From positions 9,913,001-9,977,000 of the forward strand of contig NC_056540.1 in assembly GCF_910596095.1 (NCBI RefSeq): a stretch of 64,000 nucleotides of DNA. Direction: 5' to 3'. Positions 44,451 to 55,630 of this stretch are shown here, one piece after another. The position numbers and the translations under genes were made by a program. The notes beneath the pieces were generated by a model. That model did not search any database. It saw nothing but the letters and a program-made list of their open reading frames with translations, and had not been told where the DNA came from. The number at the start of each line of letters is the position of its first letter. Position 1 is the stretch's first letter. Origin of the DNA: Thunnus maccoyii (lineage: Eukaryota; Chordata; Actinopteri; Scombriformes; Scombridae).

Positions 44451-47400
44451 TTACAGGTATATCATGTAATTTTATTCAAGAATAGTAGACATTTTAAATT
44501 ATTCTTAAATGTTCATATAGATGGTAGTAAAAAAACAAACAACAGATAAATAAATGTTTACCATTTCTATCTCCTGAAAATCCATTCTGATGACTTGAAG
44601 TCTGAAAACAAACATGGTCATAATTATTTTCAGAATAATGTAAGTAAAACAAAAGCATGAGTGACATCACTAAAGGTAACATCATCTTTGATTACTAATT
44701 TTTCCATATAGCCAAAGAATGTATATTTGTCCAGAAAATAACAAACATTACAGTACTGAGCAATATCATTTAAACATTGTAATGCATTCATTTTCAATTT
44801 GTCCAACCAAAAACAAAACTCCCATTTGTGCCACAGGACTGTTTTTATTACTGCAGTTAAAGGACAGGTTCACATTTTTTCAAGCCTGTCTTATAACAGT
44901 ATTTACATGCCCACATATGCATTGAAAGAGTTAGTGGTTGCTGAAATTATTCATGTCCATACTCTCTGCAAAAGGATCCCTTCTTAAAACAATTTCAAGG
45001 CAAGAAATGGGAGACAAAATCCACAACCCTCATTGTGGATATCTTGTGGAGTGGGTATCTTCAAAAATTTGTGTCATTTTTGGTATGAAATTCCCTCCTT
45101 TATGCTCCCACGGACAGTGTTGCTGAACCATGGTAGAGGGAGAGAAACATAAAGAGGAAATTTGGCACTAAAAAGACTGTAAATTTGGAAAATGTCAACT
45201 TGATTTCTTTCTGAAATCAGACTGATGAAGTCTACATAGAGGCATGTGAGTAGTTCTTTAAGACAGACTTGAAAAAAATGTGAACCAACCCTTCAAACGG
45301 CTGGAAGATATGAATCAGATTCACCAAGTTTAAATGCACAGAAGAAACTTGGTGACAGAGAGACATCAGATTAAGGCAGGAAATTGGAGAAAGCATCTCC
45401 ATGCACTATAATAAACAGACTGCACTGCACTAAAGAACGCATTTGCAAGTAGCTGGTCTCTAATCAGATTTCTCACCTACCCACTACCATTTTTTTTTTA
45501 AACCAAAGCTGATATATTTCAAGCCTTTTCTTAATGTGCATACATATTCAACGACTCTAAATTTATCATTTATTTTAGTTTCAGCTAAATTTTGAATTTA
45601 AATATTTTGGATACAAGGTTGCATCACTATTAGTAATGAAATTTCCTTTAATCCCACCAAACTGCTGTCACAATAATACTTTACTGTCCTGGGTTTTTAT
45701 CATGTGTCACATGTAAAAACATGGTTAGAAACCAGGTTAATTCTATTATTGATAAGAATAGCAGCAGTTTTGCGCTCTTGAAGGCTTCTCAAAAGATAGT
45801 GTCAGGTGCTTGCGGCCAAAAACAACAGTTCCATTTCATAATAATATTGAGCACCATCTGACGATGGTCCTTTGACCGAAATGTTCACTTTTTGTCACAT
45901 TTTTTCATCTGGTTCCTTTTTGCACATGAAACGAATTGATTCTTTTGCATCTCAAACCTCTTCTACTTTTTTGTCAGTGTGTGGGCAATCTTTTTATGAA
46001 ATACTGTAACCATATCATTGGCCAAAAAATTAGGTGTTCAGCAGGTTTCTTTAAGCTCTTATCCAGCTTAAGGAAATCCGGTTTCTTGTTTACATGAAGT
46101 TAACAAAATCAGATCAGTTGATAAAGTAAACAGCAACCTGGTTATTTGGGTGTATGTTCAATGCACTGAATGCTTACAGCTCTATTTCGTTGTGGGTCTT
46201 GTAGCTGGATCCTGTTGACAAATTCTTGTCCTTTTTCTGCTAACAAGAAGCTGCATCTGGTTTACAAAAAACATTGAAATAAAACAAAATTAAATACCAC
46301 AATAAGAAGAAAAAAATACTTGTTTGTACATATTAAGGAAAGTGAGAATCATGGTTGTTCTTACCCAGGATAGTGTTTGGCATGTTCTTCCCATGGGTCT
46401 TCCTCAGGCCGCCAGCCTTTCAAACCTCCACCACACTGGAAACACAACACCTTGTCTCCTGTCCCTGCAAGGGCACACACAATTTACACATGCCTGCATT
46501 CACAGCTATGATCAAATATCTGAGAAAATGTAAACACTCCTAAGTTTTGTAATCAATCTTTTTTTTCTTCCTTGGTCAGACATCTGTGCTCTACCTGTGC
46601 TGTAGAAGCCAGCCCTGGCAAGCCTCTCATGGTCAATAGGGTGCTGGACACCTGCAAAGCTACCAAGCCTCTCTTCAAAACTCTCCATAGGGACATGAGC
46701 GTTTGCGCCTTGTCTTCTGCCACACTCCTCTTCCTCTGTACCCCCCTGGAATGGGATGTTGCCCACATCATGGCCAAGGATGAAGAAGCAGTTGGGAAAA
46801 TGTTTGGTATGTTCTCCCCAGGCGTTGTCTCCTGCTTCCCAGCCACCCAGCATGCCAGCACAGCAAAAACATTGCACCCGGTCGCCCTCCCCTAAGTAGT
46901 AAAGGCCAGCTTGGGCGAGATCTCTGGGTCTCACAGGAGCAGTAGAGGGCCAAGAAGAGAAGGTCTGAAGCCGGGCCTCCTCGCTCTTCATGTGAGGGGC
47001 CATTGGGTAGGTGGACTCATCAACAACCTCTCCTGTTCTCAAACGATATTCCATGTCTTCTGCTTCTTCATTGTATGTGGAACCGTTGGTCAGTGTGGTG
47101 TTAAAACTCCGGTTAAAACTGGGACGGTGGGTGCAGCTGAGAAACCTGCATGATGGGGAAACCTGTAACACAGGGAAAGTATGAAATAGCTATTTGGAAC
47201 AAAATGAGAACTAAAAGGTTTATCACATTTCTTTTATGAATTACCTCTTTATGCCTCTCTACAGGTGTGTCTCCCCTGCACCAGTTTTCCACTGTCTTCT
47301 TACAGCTGAAACAACAGACACGGTCGGCAGGGCCGGTGAAGTAGAAGCCGGCCCGGGCCAATCTTTCAGCTGACACCTGCTGGGCCAGACTGGAGCCACG

Positions 47401-47484
47401 GAACGAGTCCAGGCGACTGTTGATCAGGGAGAAATCAGTCGCATGGTCTGTGTCCATGTCACTGTCTTGTCTGAGATCAGACAT
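43837..47484 (-). CDS. xiap: XIAP, BIR-BIR-BIR-UBA-RING apoptosis inhibitor (complete)
   Basis: Caspase inhibitor and E3 ubiquitin ligase of the cytosol. Exons in gene order: 47245-47484, 46595-47162, 46365-46464, 46178-46256, 44562-44601, 44178-44351, 43837-44030; 1395 nt, 464 aa (human 497). BIR zinc ligands are intact: BIR1 C58, C61, H78, C85; BIR2 C178, C181, H198, C205; BIR3 C277, C280, H297, C304. A UBA domain lies at about 343-400. The C-terminal RING has the full set C417, C420, C432, H434, C438, C441, C448, C451. BIR2 keeps the E197/H201 groove residues. BIR3 differs at human D309 (G286), W323 (H300) and H343 (Q320), and the BIR1-BIR2 linker is two residues short (V127 D128 E129). 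Three BIRs with UBA and no CARD exclude cIAP1/2. The start is the first in-frame ATG of the exon. Confidence 0.95.
44409..44451. repeat. (ATT)n repeat in xiap intron
   Basis: About 13 ATT units with two ATC variants at the left, in the intron between exons 44562-44601 and 44178-44351. Confidence 0.9.
44857..45296. mobile_element. MITE with inverted ends, 440 bp, in xiap intron
   Basis: The left end TTAAAGGACAGGTTCACATT and the inverted right end TTGAAGGGTTGGTTCACATT continue as matching TTTTTCAAGNCTGTCTTA. The terminal inverted repeats are therefore about 38 bp long. The inside contains TGGCACTAAAAAGACTGTAA and GAAATTTGGCACTAAAAAG-type phrases known from an abundant teleost MITE. No coding capacity. 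It lies between xiap exons 46178-46256 and 44562-44601. Confidence 0.7.
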
Positions 47485-47536
47485 GATATCACAAGGCAGG
47501 AGACTGCTGAGTGGACTGACTTGATGGACAGAATAC
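47485..47536 (-). other. xiap: xiap 5' UTR part of the first coding exon
   Basis: Untranslated 52 nt between a CTGCAG acceptor and the xiap ATG (47482-47484). Confidence 0.65.
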
Positions 47537-49186
47537 CTGCAGATAAAGCAGAAAGAAAGAATAGGTTATATGTATTAGGTGTATATTTTGAAATGAAATA
47601 AATGCTCTAAAAAAAAAAAAAAAGTTAAAATAATTTCAGAGAAGTCCATTTTTGCTACATTTATTAGCATTTAACATAGAATAAAGTAAACAAAGAGGCT
47701 AATGGCCAATTATACACTTAAAATCAATTTCAGAGGGTTGAAAAATAGTGAATAATAAAAAAAGGACAATTAAATGGATTTTTGTGTCTAGTCCAAGAAA
47801 GCTGATCAGCACATTTAGGCTAATAGAGAGTGACGGTGCCTTTAAGAGGCAGCCATGCTATAATCACATGGAGGCGTTGGTTATTCCATGTGAGGGATGG
47901 GCACAGAAGAGGCAGGGTTGTCTACAGGCTCAGTACACTGCAATATGCTGGTATTGCAGAGGGTGTATCCCTTTGCAATCCAAAAACACACTGTGCCAAA
48001 GTATACCAAGAAGCGACAAGACAATTAGACATACACTGATACACTGACATACACTCAAATAGGTAAAACAAATGTAGGACATACGAGTAAAAAGGACAGC
48101 ATTACGGAGGCATGGCATAATATTTAGCTAAGTAAACAAGAATACATCATGGGATGCATGACACACTCCTGCTTATACATATTTTCCCAGAGGGTGGAAT
48201 TTGAATGTTTCCATCACTGCATTGCTGACACATAGCCAAATGTTTAACCTGTTTTTTTTAAGAGTGCATGTGTAGCATTTTAAACTGTGTATTGTACTGA
48301 ATATATACCATAAGCAGACCCAACATAGTTGCAGGAGAATTTATCTATTTGTATTGGCGGCTACATATAAACTAAACTATAATCTCAGAACAATTTAATC
48401 CAACGGCAGGAGCCAATAACACACCTTGATAAATAAGACTCATCTCGTAAACGCAGCATATCAGCACTGATTAAGTAAATATTTGTTAATATGCTGCTAT
48501 CTTTAAGATTATACATTTTATTTTATTGAGGGTTGAGGTTAGTGAGTTAGGTTGTGATCTTTGAACTGCCAATCACCAAATCTACAGTGAAAGTACAGAT
48601 CTGTGTTAACATGGATGAGGACAAAGAGCAACATGTCATATTTGTGAAGATATTTGCTGTTATCTGAATTCGCCCAAAACTCCTCGTGTTGTTGTATGGC
48701 GTCAGAGGTGTTTAACCATGTGATGTAGCGAGGCGTAACTCAGAAAAACACATAATATATCCCATTTCTTTTAATGGTTTTGGCTGAAGCGACTGGCCCC
48801 GCAAACTCTAGAAGAGTCGCGCAGCTTTGCGTTAAACAATAGCGACACAACAGCCACATAGTTTCTGGTGGCCAACGCCGATGAAAGTAAACGACTGCTT
48901 ACATGACAGATGACACCTCACTAACCAGACACACACTGCATTTGTTCAGCGTTTAGACGAATAGAGAAATATATAATGAGCTAAAACACAATGGGGTATA
49001 AACACAGTCTGTTTGGACTTTGACCAGTGTTGTTGAGCTGTAATGCTGGTTAGAACTGCGACGGTATAATCTAGTAAACTTAGTGCTAACGCAAGCTACA
49101 AACGTTAGCTAGCTCTGTTAGCTTAGCTATTCTTTATGACGTTAGTTCAAAATCTTACAACTATTATTGCAAAACTTCAGTATTAC

Positions 49187-49400
49187 CTTTAATTGTCCAC
49201 CTCTTCAATCTCTAATTTCAGGCAGTTTTTGATGCGACCACCTCTGACAGATGAATCCACTGATTAAAGAGAAGTATTTATTTGACGTGACCCCGCTTCC
49301 AGGAAGTGGAAAGCATAGGCGGCGAGCAGTGCGCACCATTACACGCATCCCAGCTGACCACATTCATGACGTCGAGGGACTTAGGACTTTTCGCGGCGTT
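49187..49400 (-). promoter_or_regulatory. xiap: xiap first exon and promoter
   Basis: On minus, an untranslated exon ends in ATTAAAG|GTAATA at 49,187. GC- and CpG-richer sequence lies upstream, with a CRE-like TGACGTC at 49,367-49,373 and a nearby GGCGGCGAGC. The transcription start is not placed. The psmd10 3' end is only about 450 bp farther upstream. Confidence 0.5.
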
Positions 49401-49544
49401 TAGGTGGGGGGGCTCCCGGTGATACCCCCACATGTAATGTTCAACAGTTTACATGAAAAACTGCCTTCTTTATTGTATTGATTATAAATGATACAGACTG
49501 TAGCAGGAGAGGTATGACTTGCTTATGTTACACTATGTTCACAT

Positions 49545-49665
49545 CTGTAGTCAGAGGTGGAAAGAAACTAAGTGCATTTACATACTATTACTTAGACTAT
49601 AAACTACATCTATGAGGAAAATATGGCACTTTTTACTCTACTACAGTTATCTGTCTCAAGCAGAG
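49545..49665. repeat. Teleost dispersed-repeat fragment
   Basis: The phrase AGAGGTGGAAAGAAACTAAG, followed by CATTTACATACTATTAC and ACTTTTTACTCTACTAC, resembles a common fish repeat reading 'agaggtggaaagtaactaagtacatttactcaagtac'. Truncated and diverged. Confidence 0.4.
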
Positions 49666-49844
49666 ACCTTTGTGCTTTCATAATGCACAAATTTGCTGGT
49701 ACTCTTTATACAGAACATGAGCAATAATGGGCCAGGCTTTAAATAAAATGTATGGAGAGCAACTATAGCTCCATAGGTTAAAAGACAGATGGTAAACATT
49801 TCTGTTTTCATGTACAACAATACAACATATCTCAAACATACTTT

Positions 49845-50185
49845 ATTAACAGGCTGAACACTGATTTTTATTTGGTCATTTTTGCAACAATTCAAACTTC
49901 ATGGAAAACAGGCTGCGGTGTTAACTGCTCTTTAGTGCAGAAGAGAGTGTTTTTGGTCAGACATGTAAGGTCTGAGCAGCTTCAACGCCCCATCTGAGGA
50001 GCTGACAAGGATGCAGTGCAGTCCCACGATTCTCCCGTACACTGTCTCATCTTCCACTTGTCATAAATCTGACTGAGTCACACCAGACTGCTCAAGGAGG
50101 ATAGACAGGGATGAGAATTCTCGTGATGTAACTTGGAGATGGCGTGGATTCTAGCTGGAACATGACCTGTGGGTCAGTAAATGCA
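49845..50185 (-). other. psmd10: psmd10 3' untranslated region
   Basis: About 340 nt follow the TGA stop (50186-50188) up to about 20 nt beyond an AATAAA (TTTATT on plus, 49867-49872). Confidence 0.6.
49867..49872 (-). terminator. psmd10: psmd10 poly(A) signal AATAAA
   Basis: Canonical AATAAA on minus, in sequence AATAAAAATCAG. Weaker alternatives exist farther left. Confidence 0.55.
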
Positions 50186-53100
50186 TCATCCCTCCACGAT
50201 TCGACGAAGTAGGGTGCCCAGACCACCCTTTGCTATCTGGAGGGGCGTCTTTTCCTCCTTGTTCTCAATGTAGATGCTGGCCCCGTGTTCCACCAGCAAC
50301 TTGGCTGCCTCCACACGCTCCTCGTCACACGCCAGGTGGCTGGTAAAAAAAAAAAAAAAAAAATCATTCAGAATTGTAGATAAAAAATTCAAAAAACGCT
50401 TTTTTGTTTTTAAATTTCCAGTGTAATTTTTACAATCTTGTAAGCACCACATACTAAATTCCTTTCACCTTCAGTGCAACATGGTGGATATCTGAAATTC
50501 AAAGCAAATAAAACTATCTGCATGGCTAGATACCATCAAAAATAAGTGTAAAAACATGTTTTTTTGTATTAAATTTGGTTGAATTAACCCTTTGATGGTA
50601 TGCGTTTGTTTATTTTAGCCCACTGTTTTCCACTACAACTATATGTGTAATGTTTTATCTGACAAATACTACTACACACACATACAGTGGTGTGTTGCCC
50701 TGTGAGTCTTGGATGTTGGTTGAGGCACTCTGTTTGAGAAGCAGCTGGATGAGGCGGTAGTTGCCTTTGGCGGACGCTCTGTGAAGGGGAGTGGACTCCA
50801 ACTTGTCCGTGGCGTTGGGGTCTGCTCCATTTTCCAGCAACAGCAGGGCAATCTATAAAGGGGGAGAACTGTATTACTCACAAGTCATTGAGAAGTAACC
50901 TACTTTTTAAAGTCGGTGGCTTCTCACTTACATGAAATACAAGTTTTCAGATCCTTCCCTGTTGGTATCGGAAAGGTATGTCACCGAGGGTATGTGAAAT
51001 TCTGCACCCTGCTTAGGAAGTGAGACTAAACTAAACTTGTGTCACTGACACTACTAGGATCCATGTGGAGGAAGTAATGTCAGTTTAATCTCAAATTAAA
51101 ACATCTTTTTTTTAAGCTGGTATAAAATCGGGTAATGTTACTAATTTCATCAAACTAATATATTTACAATTTAGTTGTCCAGTGTTGTTACTTTCAGCAC
51201 GTTGTCACCCTCTGCAGTGGTGGGAGGTGTATAGCAAGGACAGCAAAGTAATTTTCTGTATAACATACTAAATAGTAATTGAATAGAGAGTACTTTATAC
51301 TAACTGACAGTTTAATGGTTTTTCACTTGGTACACAAGAAATATACTAGAAAACGATGCACTGACAAACACCAATCAAACTGCATCTTTGGAGTGCCACT
51401 ACCAATTAAACTTCATACGGACGAAATGTTTTTCAAAGACTTAATATTTCTTTCTAAATTTCCAGTATCTTCCTCAACCTGCCGCATCACTATCCGTAAT
51501 GTGTTTTTTAGCAGCTGTAAGCAGTTCTTCCCTTTTCTTTGTGCATTGTGGAACAATAATGTATATCAACAGCACACTCAAAGCAAACCTTTTGTTAATA
51601 TGCAAATTGACCTTTTAGAGTATCTTGAATTTCCTCATTTTTCTATTTTAAATAAACTACATACTCAAAACCTGCTTAGGATTAGTATGTAGTATGAAAT
51701 CAGTAGCTACTGTTTCAGGTTATGGGGAAGCCTGAAGCCTTGAATTAAGTAAGGCAGTGTGCTCCCACTGGATGCTAAATGCTTGATTTTGATGCAGGTG
51801 GTGATTAATTGTGGATTTCCCTCCTGATCAGGTCTATAAGCTGGAGAACATAGGGTATATAGGAGGAAGGCGACTCACTTCCTCTAGCATTTTTACATAC
51901 TAAGCACTGTTAACATAATGTTGTTTGTCATCTAATAGCCAACGGCAAATCCCAAAGGTTAGAAAAATATTAGCTTAACTGGCTGAAAGTTGAATATGAT
52001 AATATTCTATCAGTCCGGGGGACAAAATCACAACACATCCTAATGCTAAAAGTAGTTCCAAACTCCTAAAAATAAGAGGCGTGTCAGTCCTAACTTTAGG
52101 ACTCCTACATTTTTGGTCTTAGACTTATTCACAAAGCATTTTAGCTCTAAAAGTAGCTCTTAAGTCTGAGAGAAGTTAGACATAGTGCAGAAGATTCCTC
52201 AGTCGCTAATACCTACTCACAATGTGCAGGATTTTGGAAAAAAAATTTACAATAATGAACTTTGTTAATTATATTTTGATGGCAGGAATAAGGATTCAAT
52301 CAGGCTACTAAAATTTAAAACAATATAACACCAGAAATAACAGTTTACACTATTCCCTAGCAGAAAATGCAGTTCGGCGTTGATGAACTTGCAATATATC
52401 TTCCGTCTGTCAGAATGATACATCATTCATAATACACCTGTCATGCTTTTGTTTGACAGTTGAAGTGGACATTAAATAGTCAACAGATACAACAAACTAA
52501 TGAATAAAGCTGTTTTGATGGCCATCAATGGATTACCCAGTAAAATAGGCACTGTATGTATAGTTATCCCGTCAATGAATGAAGATCATTCTTTGGTCAA
52601 CTAGAAAAATAAAAACATCACAGTATCAGCATGTAGATGGTGTTTGTCAGATTCCTGCCGCATCACTATCCGTAATGTGTTTTTTAGCAGCTGTAAGCAG
52701 TTCTTCCCTTTTCTTATGCATTGAGGAACAATAATGTACATCAACAGCACACTCAAAGCAAACCTTTTGTTAATATGCATATTATCCTTTTAGAGTATCT
52801 TTAATTTCCTCATTTTTCTATTTTAAACAAACTACATACTCAAAACCTGTTTAGGATTAGTATGTAGTACGAAATCAGTAGCTACTGTTTCAGGTTGTGG
52901 GGAAGCCTGAAGCCTTGAATTAAGTAAAGCAGTGTGCTCCCACTGGGTGCTAAATGCTTGATTTTGATGCAGGTGGTGATTAATTGTGGATTTCCCTCCT
53001 GGTCAGATCTATAAGCTGAAGAACATAGGGTATGTAACAATAATGAACTTTGTTAATTATATTTTGATGGCAGGAATAAGGATTCAATCAGGCTACTAAA

Positions 53101-55630
53101 CACCAGAAAAAAACAGTTTACACTATTCCCTAGCAGAAAATGCAGTTTGGCGTTGATGAACTCGCAATGTATCTTCCATCAAGCATCAGTCAACAGATGC
53201 AACAAACTAATGAATAAAGCTGATTTGATGGTCATAGCTGGATTACCCAGTAAAATAGGCACTGTATGTATAGTTATCCCATCAATGAATGAAGATCATT
53301 CTTCAGTCAACTAGAAAAATAAAAACATCACAGTATCAGCATGTAGATGGTGTTTGTCAGATACAATCTATAGTACAAGTAAATGTTTTACCTTGTTACA
53401 TTTATGATATCTATCTATACTGTATATCTATCTATCCATCATGTTCTATCTAATCACACTCCTCTGTGTGTTGATGAACACGCATTCACTGACACAGACA
53501 GTCACCTGTCGAACCAATCACTGTTGAGATAGTGAGTAAGTTCATTGATGAAACGTGAAACTTTTTCTTTCTTTCATGGATGCCTAAACACATACTGCCT
53601 TGACAACTGAAAATACATAAAATCCAAAAAAAAAAAAACCCAAAAGAAAAAAAACCCCTATTTTCATGGTATTTTTAACTCCTTTTATCTCAGTATGGGA
53701 AAGCAATGAGACTGTACCTGTCAGTGTGGAAATAAGTTGGAACCTACTTTACTTTTGTGACAAATCGCTAGTCGTGGTTTCCCAGTCGTGCACGAACTCT
53801 CTACTCTCTGTGGCTTTTCTTACACATAGGTGTTAGTTCTCATTTCCCTTATGGCATTTCACTCTTAACTTTGTGGTATCAACGTCATGGGTATGGTTTG
53901 GTTCCAAATAAACTGAGGGGCAAACTCTCAAAAATATGAGTATTGATGGGCATTTCCTGATTAAAAATTGCTTCTGGTTCAGAAGTGATAATGCTACTAT
54001 ATAAAAAGACAACCCATTTTGAGATAATGCTTTTGTCCTAAAATATTAAATGTAGTGTCCTCCTAAACAACTAAAATACCAATTGCAAAATATAGCAGAA
54101 GTTGATAGCCATGTTCCTGCAGTAAATGTATTATCAAAGTGATAATTCTACCTTAATTAAAAACAAGCAACAGATAAGCTAAAAAAACGTGATATATCTA
54201 AGAATAAATAGATCTAGATATTGGAAATATAGCCTATTACAAAGACATAATTTACATGTATAGAGCTACTTTAAAGACATTAAAGAAACAAGTACAAGCA
54301 TGAAGATCAAACTATCGGCCATTTACCTCATATCTGTCTTTTGAGGCAGCATAGTGCAGAGGAGTGCATCCATTTTGATTGACTGAATTCAGCTGTGCCC
54401 CTTTTGATATTAGAGATCTCACTATTTCCTCTCTGCCCGCAGACGCTGCGATGTGAAGAGGGGTCCATGAAGCCTGGGAAATGACACATCACATATAGAT
54501 GTTTCACAAAACAGAAGGGATTGGGTAATTTTAAAATAACTAAATATTATATCTGTTCACGCTCTAGATCATAACATTGTGATACTATGATATATATGTA
54601 TTTTTATATGATATCAGAATAATACTGAAATACCACTCCTTACATGTCAATACAAACATTAAACCACTAATTAAAAAAAAAAAAAAAAAGAGAAATATTT
54701 TATATGGATATTCCTTTACATGGCAAAAAGTTCCTTATTGCAATGGATGAAAGAGACAGTTTCAGGAAGGTAATAATTCTACATGTTTAGGCCACATTGT
54801 TGTAGTAATATTAGGGCTATAGCTTCAATGATTAGTTGATTAATCGATCAGTTGATTGACAATATTAATCGCCAACTATTTTAACAATTGATTCATCACT
54901 GAGTCTTTTTTTAATGCTAAAGTTATCTAGTTTCATAAGTTCTTCATGACAGTAAACTGGATATTTTTGGGTTGTGGACAGTTGGTTGGGACAAAAGACA
55001 TTTTAGGTTTCATCTAGGGCTTCATGATGGTAATAAACATTTTTCACCCTTTTCTGACATTTTATTGACCCAACAACTAATCGATTAATCTAGAAAATAA
55101 TCAACAGATAAATCAATAATGAAAACAATCGTTAGTTGCAGCCCTAATTAGGACTGCATTATATTGGAGGTTGCAGCTTCCTAATATTTGTTGTCATCCC
55201 TCCACCACCTAAGAGGAATAAATATAGGATCATCCCCTAGTAGTACCTTGTTTTTAAACAAATGAAAAACATTTTTGCTGAATTCTATTAAAACCAGCAG
55301 AGGCCTACATCATCTTGCAGATTAACGTCCACTCCCAGGTCAAGCAGAAACTCCACAATGTTGGTGTGGCCGGCAGAACAAGCCCAATGCAGCGCGGTTC
55401 TACGGTCCTGAAATTACAGACAAGTCGAGGATGAAAATTTGGGGAAACTCCACTTGTCATAACACAAACAACTTCTCCGGGGCTTTGCTGGGTCATGAAC
55501 AACAACAGCTACTCACCTGGTCCGTTTTGCAGGCAAGCGTTTTATCTGACAGAATACATCGTTTTAAATTCTCAAACTGCCCCGTGTAAGCAAAATTACA
55601 CACTTCCACGTTTGATACGGAGCCCTCCAT
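50186..55630 (-). CDS. psmd10: PSMD10 (gankyrin / p28), proteasome 19S assembly chaperone (complete)
   Basis: Ankyrin-repeat chaperone that binds RPT3 during 19S regulatory-particle assembly and is known to bind RB1 and CDK4. Exons in gene order: 55517-55630, 55309-55407, 54327-54473, 50686-50852, 50186-50339; 681 nt, 226 aa, the same length as human. The N-terminus MEGSVSNVEVCNFAY matches the family start. Ankyrin cores are clear: TALHWACSAGH, TPLHIAASAGR, TPLHYAASKDR, TPLHRASAKGN, TPLHLACDEER. The RB-binding LACDE motif is kept at residues 178-182. The C-terminus is GGLGTLLRRIVEG. The acceptor of the last exon is preceded by a T19 run. Intron 3 (50,853-54,326) is enlarged by a tandem duplication. 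The gene is head-to-head with nxt2. Confidence 0.96.
50345..50363. repeat. A19/T19 homopolymer at psmd10 3' splice site
   Basis: On minus this is T19 followed by ACCAG, so the homopolymer itself is the polypyrimidine tract of the last psmd10 exon (50186-50339). Confidence 0.9.
51478..52653. repeat. Tandem duplication, copy A (longer), psmd10 intron 3
   Basis: The unit begins CCTGCCGCATCACTATCCG and ends CATGTAGATGGTGTTTGTCA. Copy B follows immediately. Copy A is 1,176 bp and carries about 390 bp (near 51,857-52,245) that copy B lacks. That extra part contains CTTATTCACAAAGCATTTTA and TAAAAGTAGCTCTTAAG phrases that resemble Harbinger-type MITE ends. Shared parts are roughly 95% identical by eye. 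Confidence 0.85.
52654..53362. repeat. Tandem duplication, copy B (shorter), psmd10 intron 3
   Basis: This copy repeats the start, middle and end of copy A in the same orientation over 709 bp. It lacks the roughly 390-bp internal block, a short segment after GGCTACTAAA and about 60 bp near 52,402-52,480 of copy A. Confidence 0.85.
54673..54689. repeat. Poly(A) run, A17
   Basis: Homopolymer in psmd10 intron 2. Confidence 0.85.
54812..55146. mobile_element. hAT-type MITE, 335 bp, in psmd10 intron 2
   Basis: The ends are TAGGGCTATAGCTTCAATGA and, inverted, TAGGGCTGCAACTAACGATT. The interior is full of GATTAATCGAT motifs, with TTTTCTGACATTTTATTGAC near the middle. It is a member of the abundant fish hAT MITE whose ends read TAGGGCTGCAACTAACG; another remnant lies at 9.2 kb. 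No transposase. Confidence 0.75.

Noticed and set aside
45850-45970. GACGATGGTCCTTTGACCGA phrase resembling a LINE or SINE tail
   Set aside because: It is suggestive of a teleost dispersed repeat, but too short and diverged to name or bound.
51279-51692. 137-codon plus-strand open frame in psmd10 intron 3
   Set aside because: It crosses the start of the tandem duplication, and its counterpart in copy B is not open. No domain was recognised.
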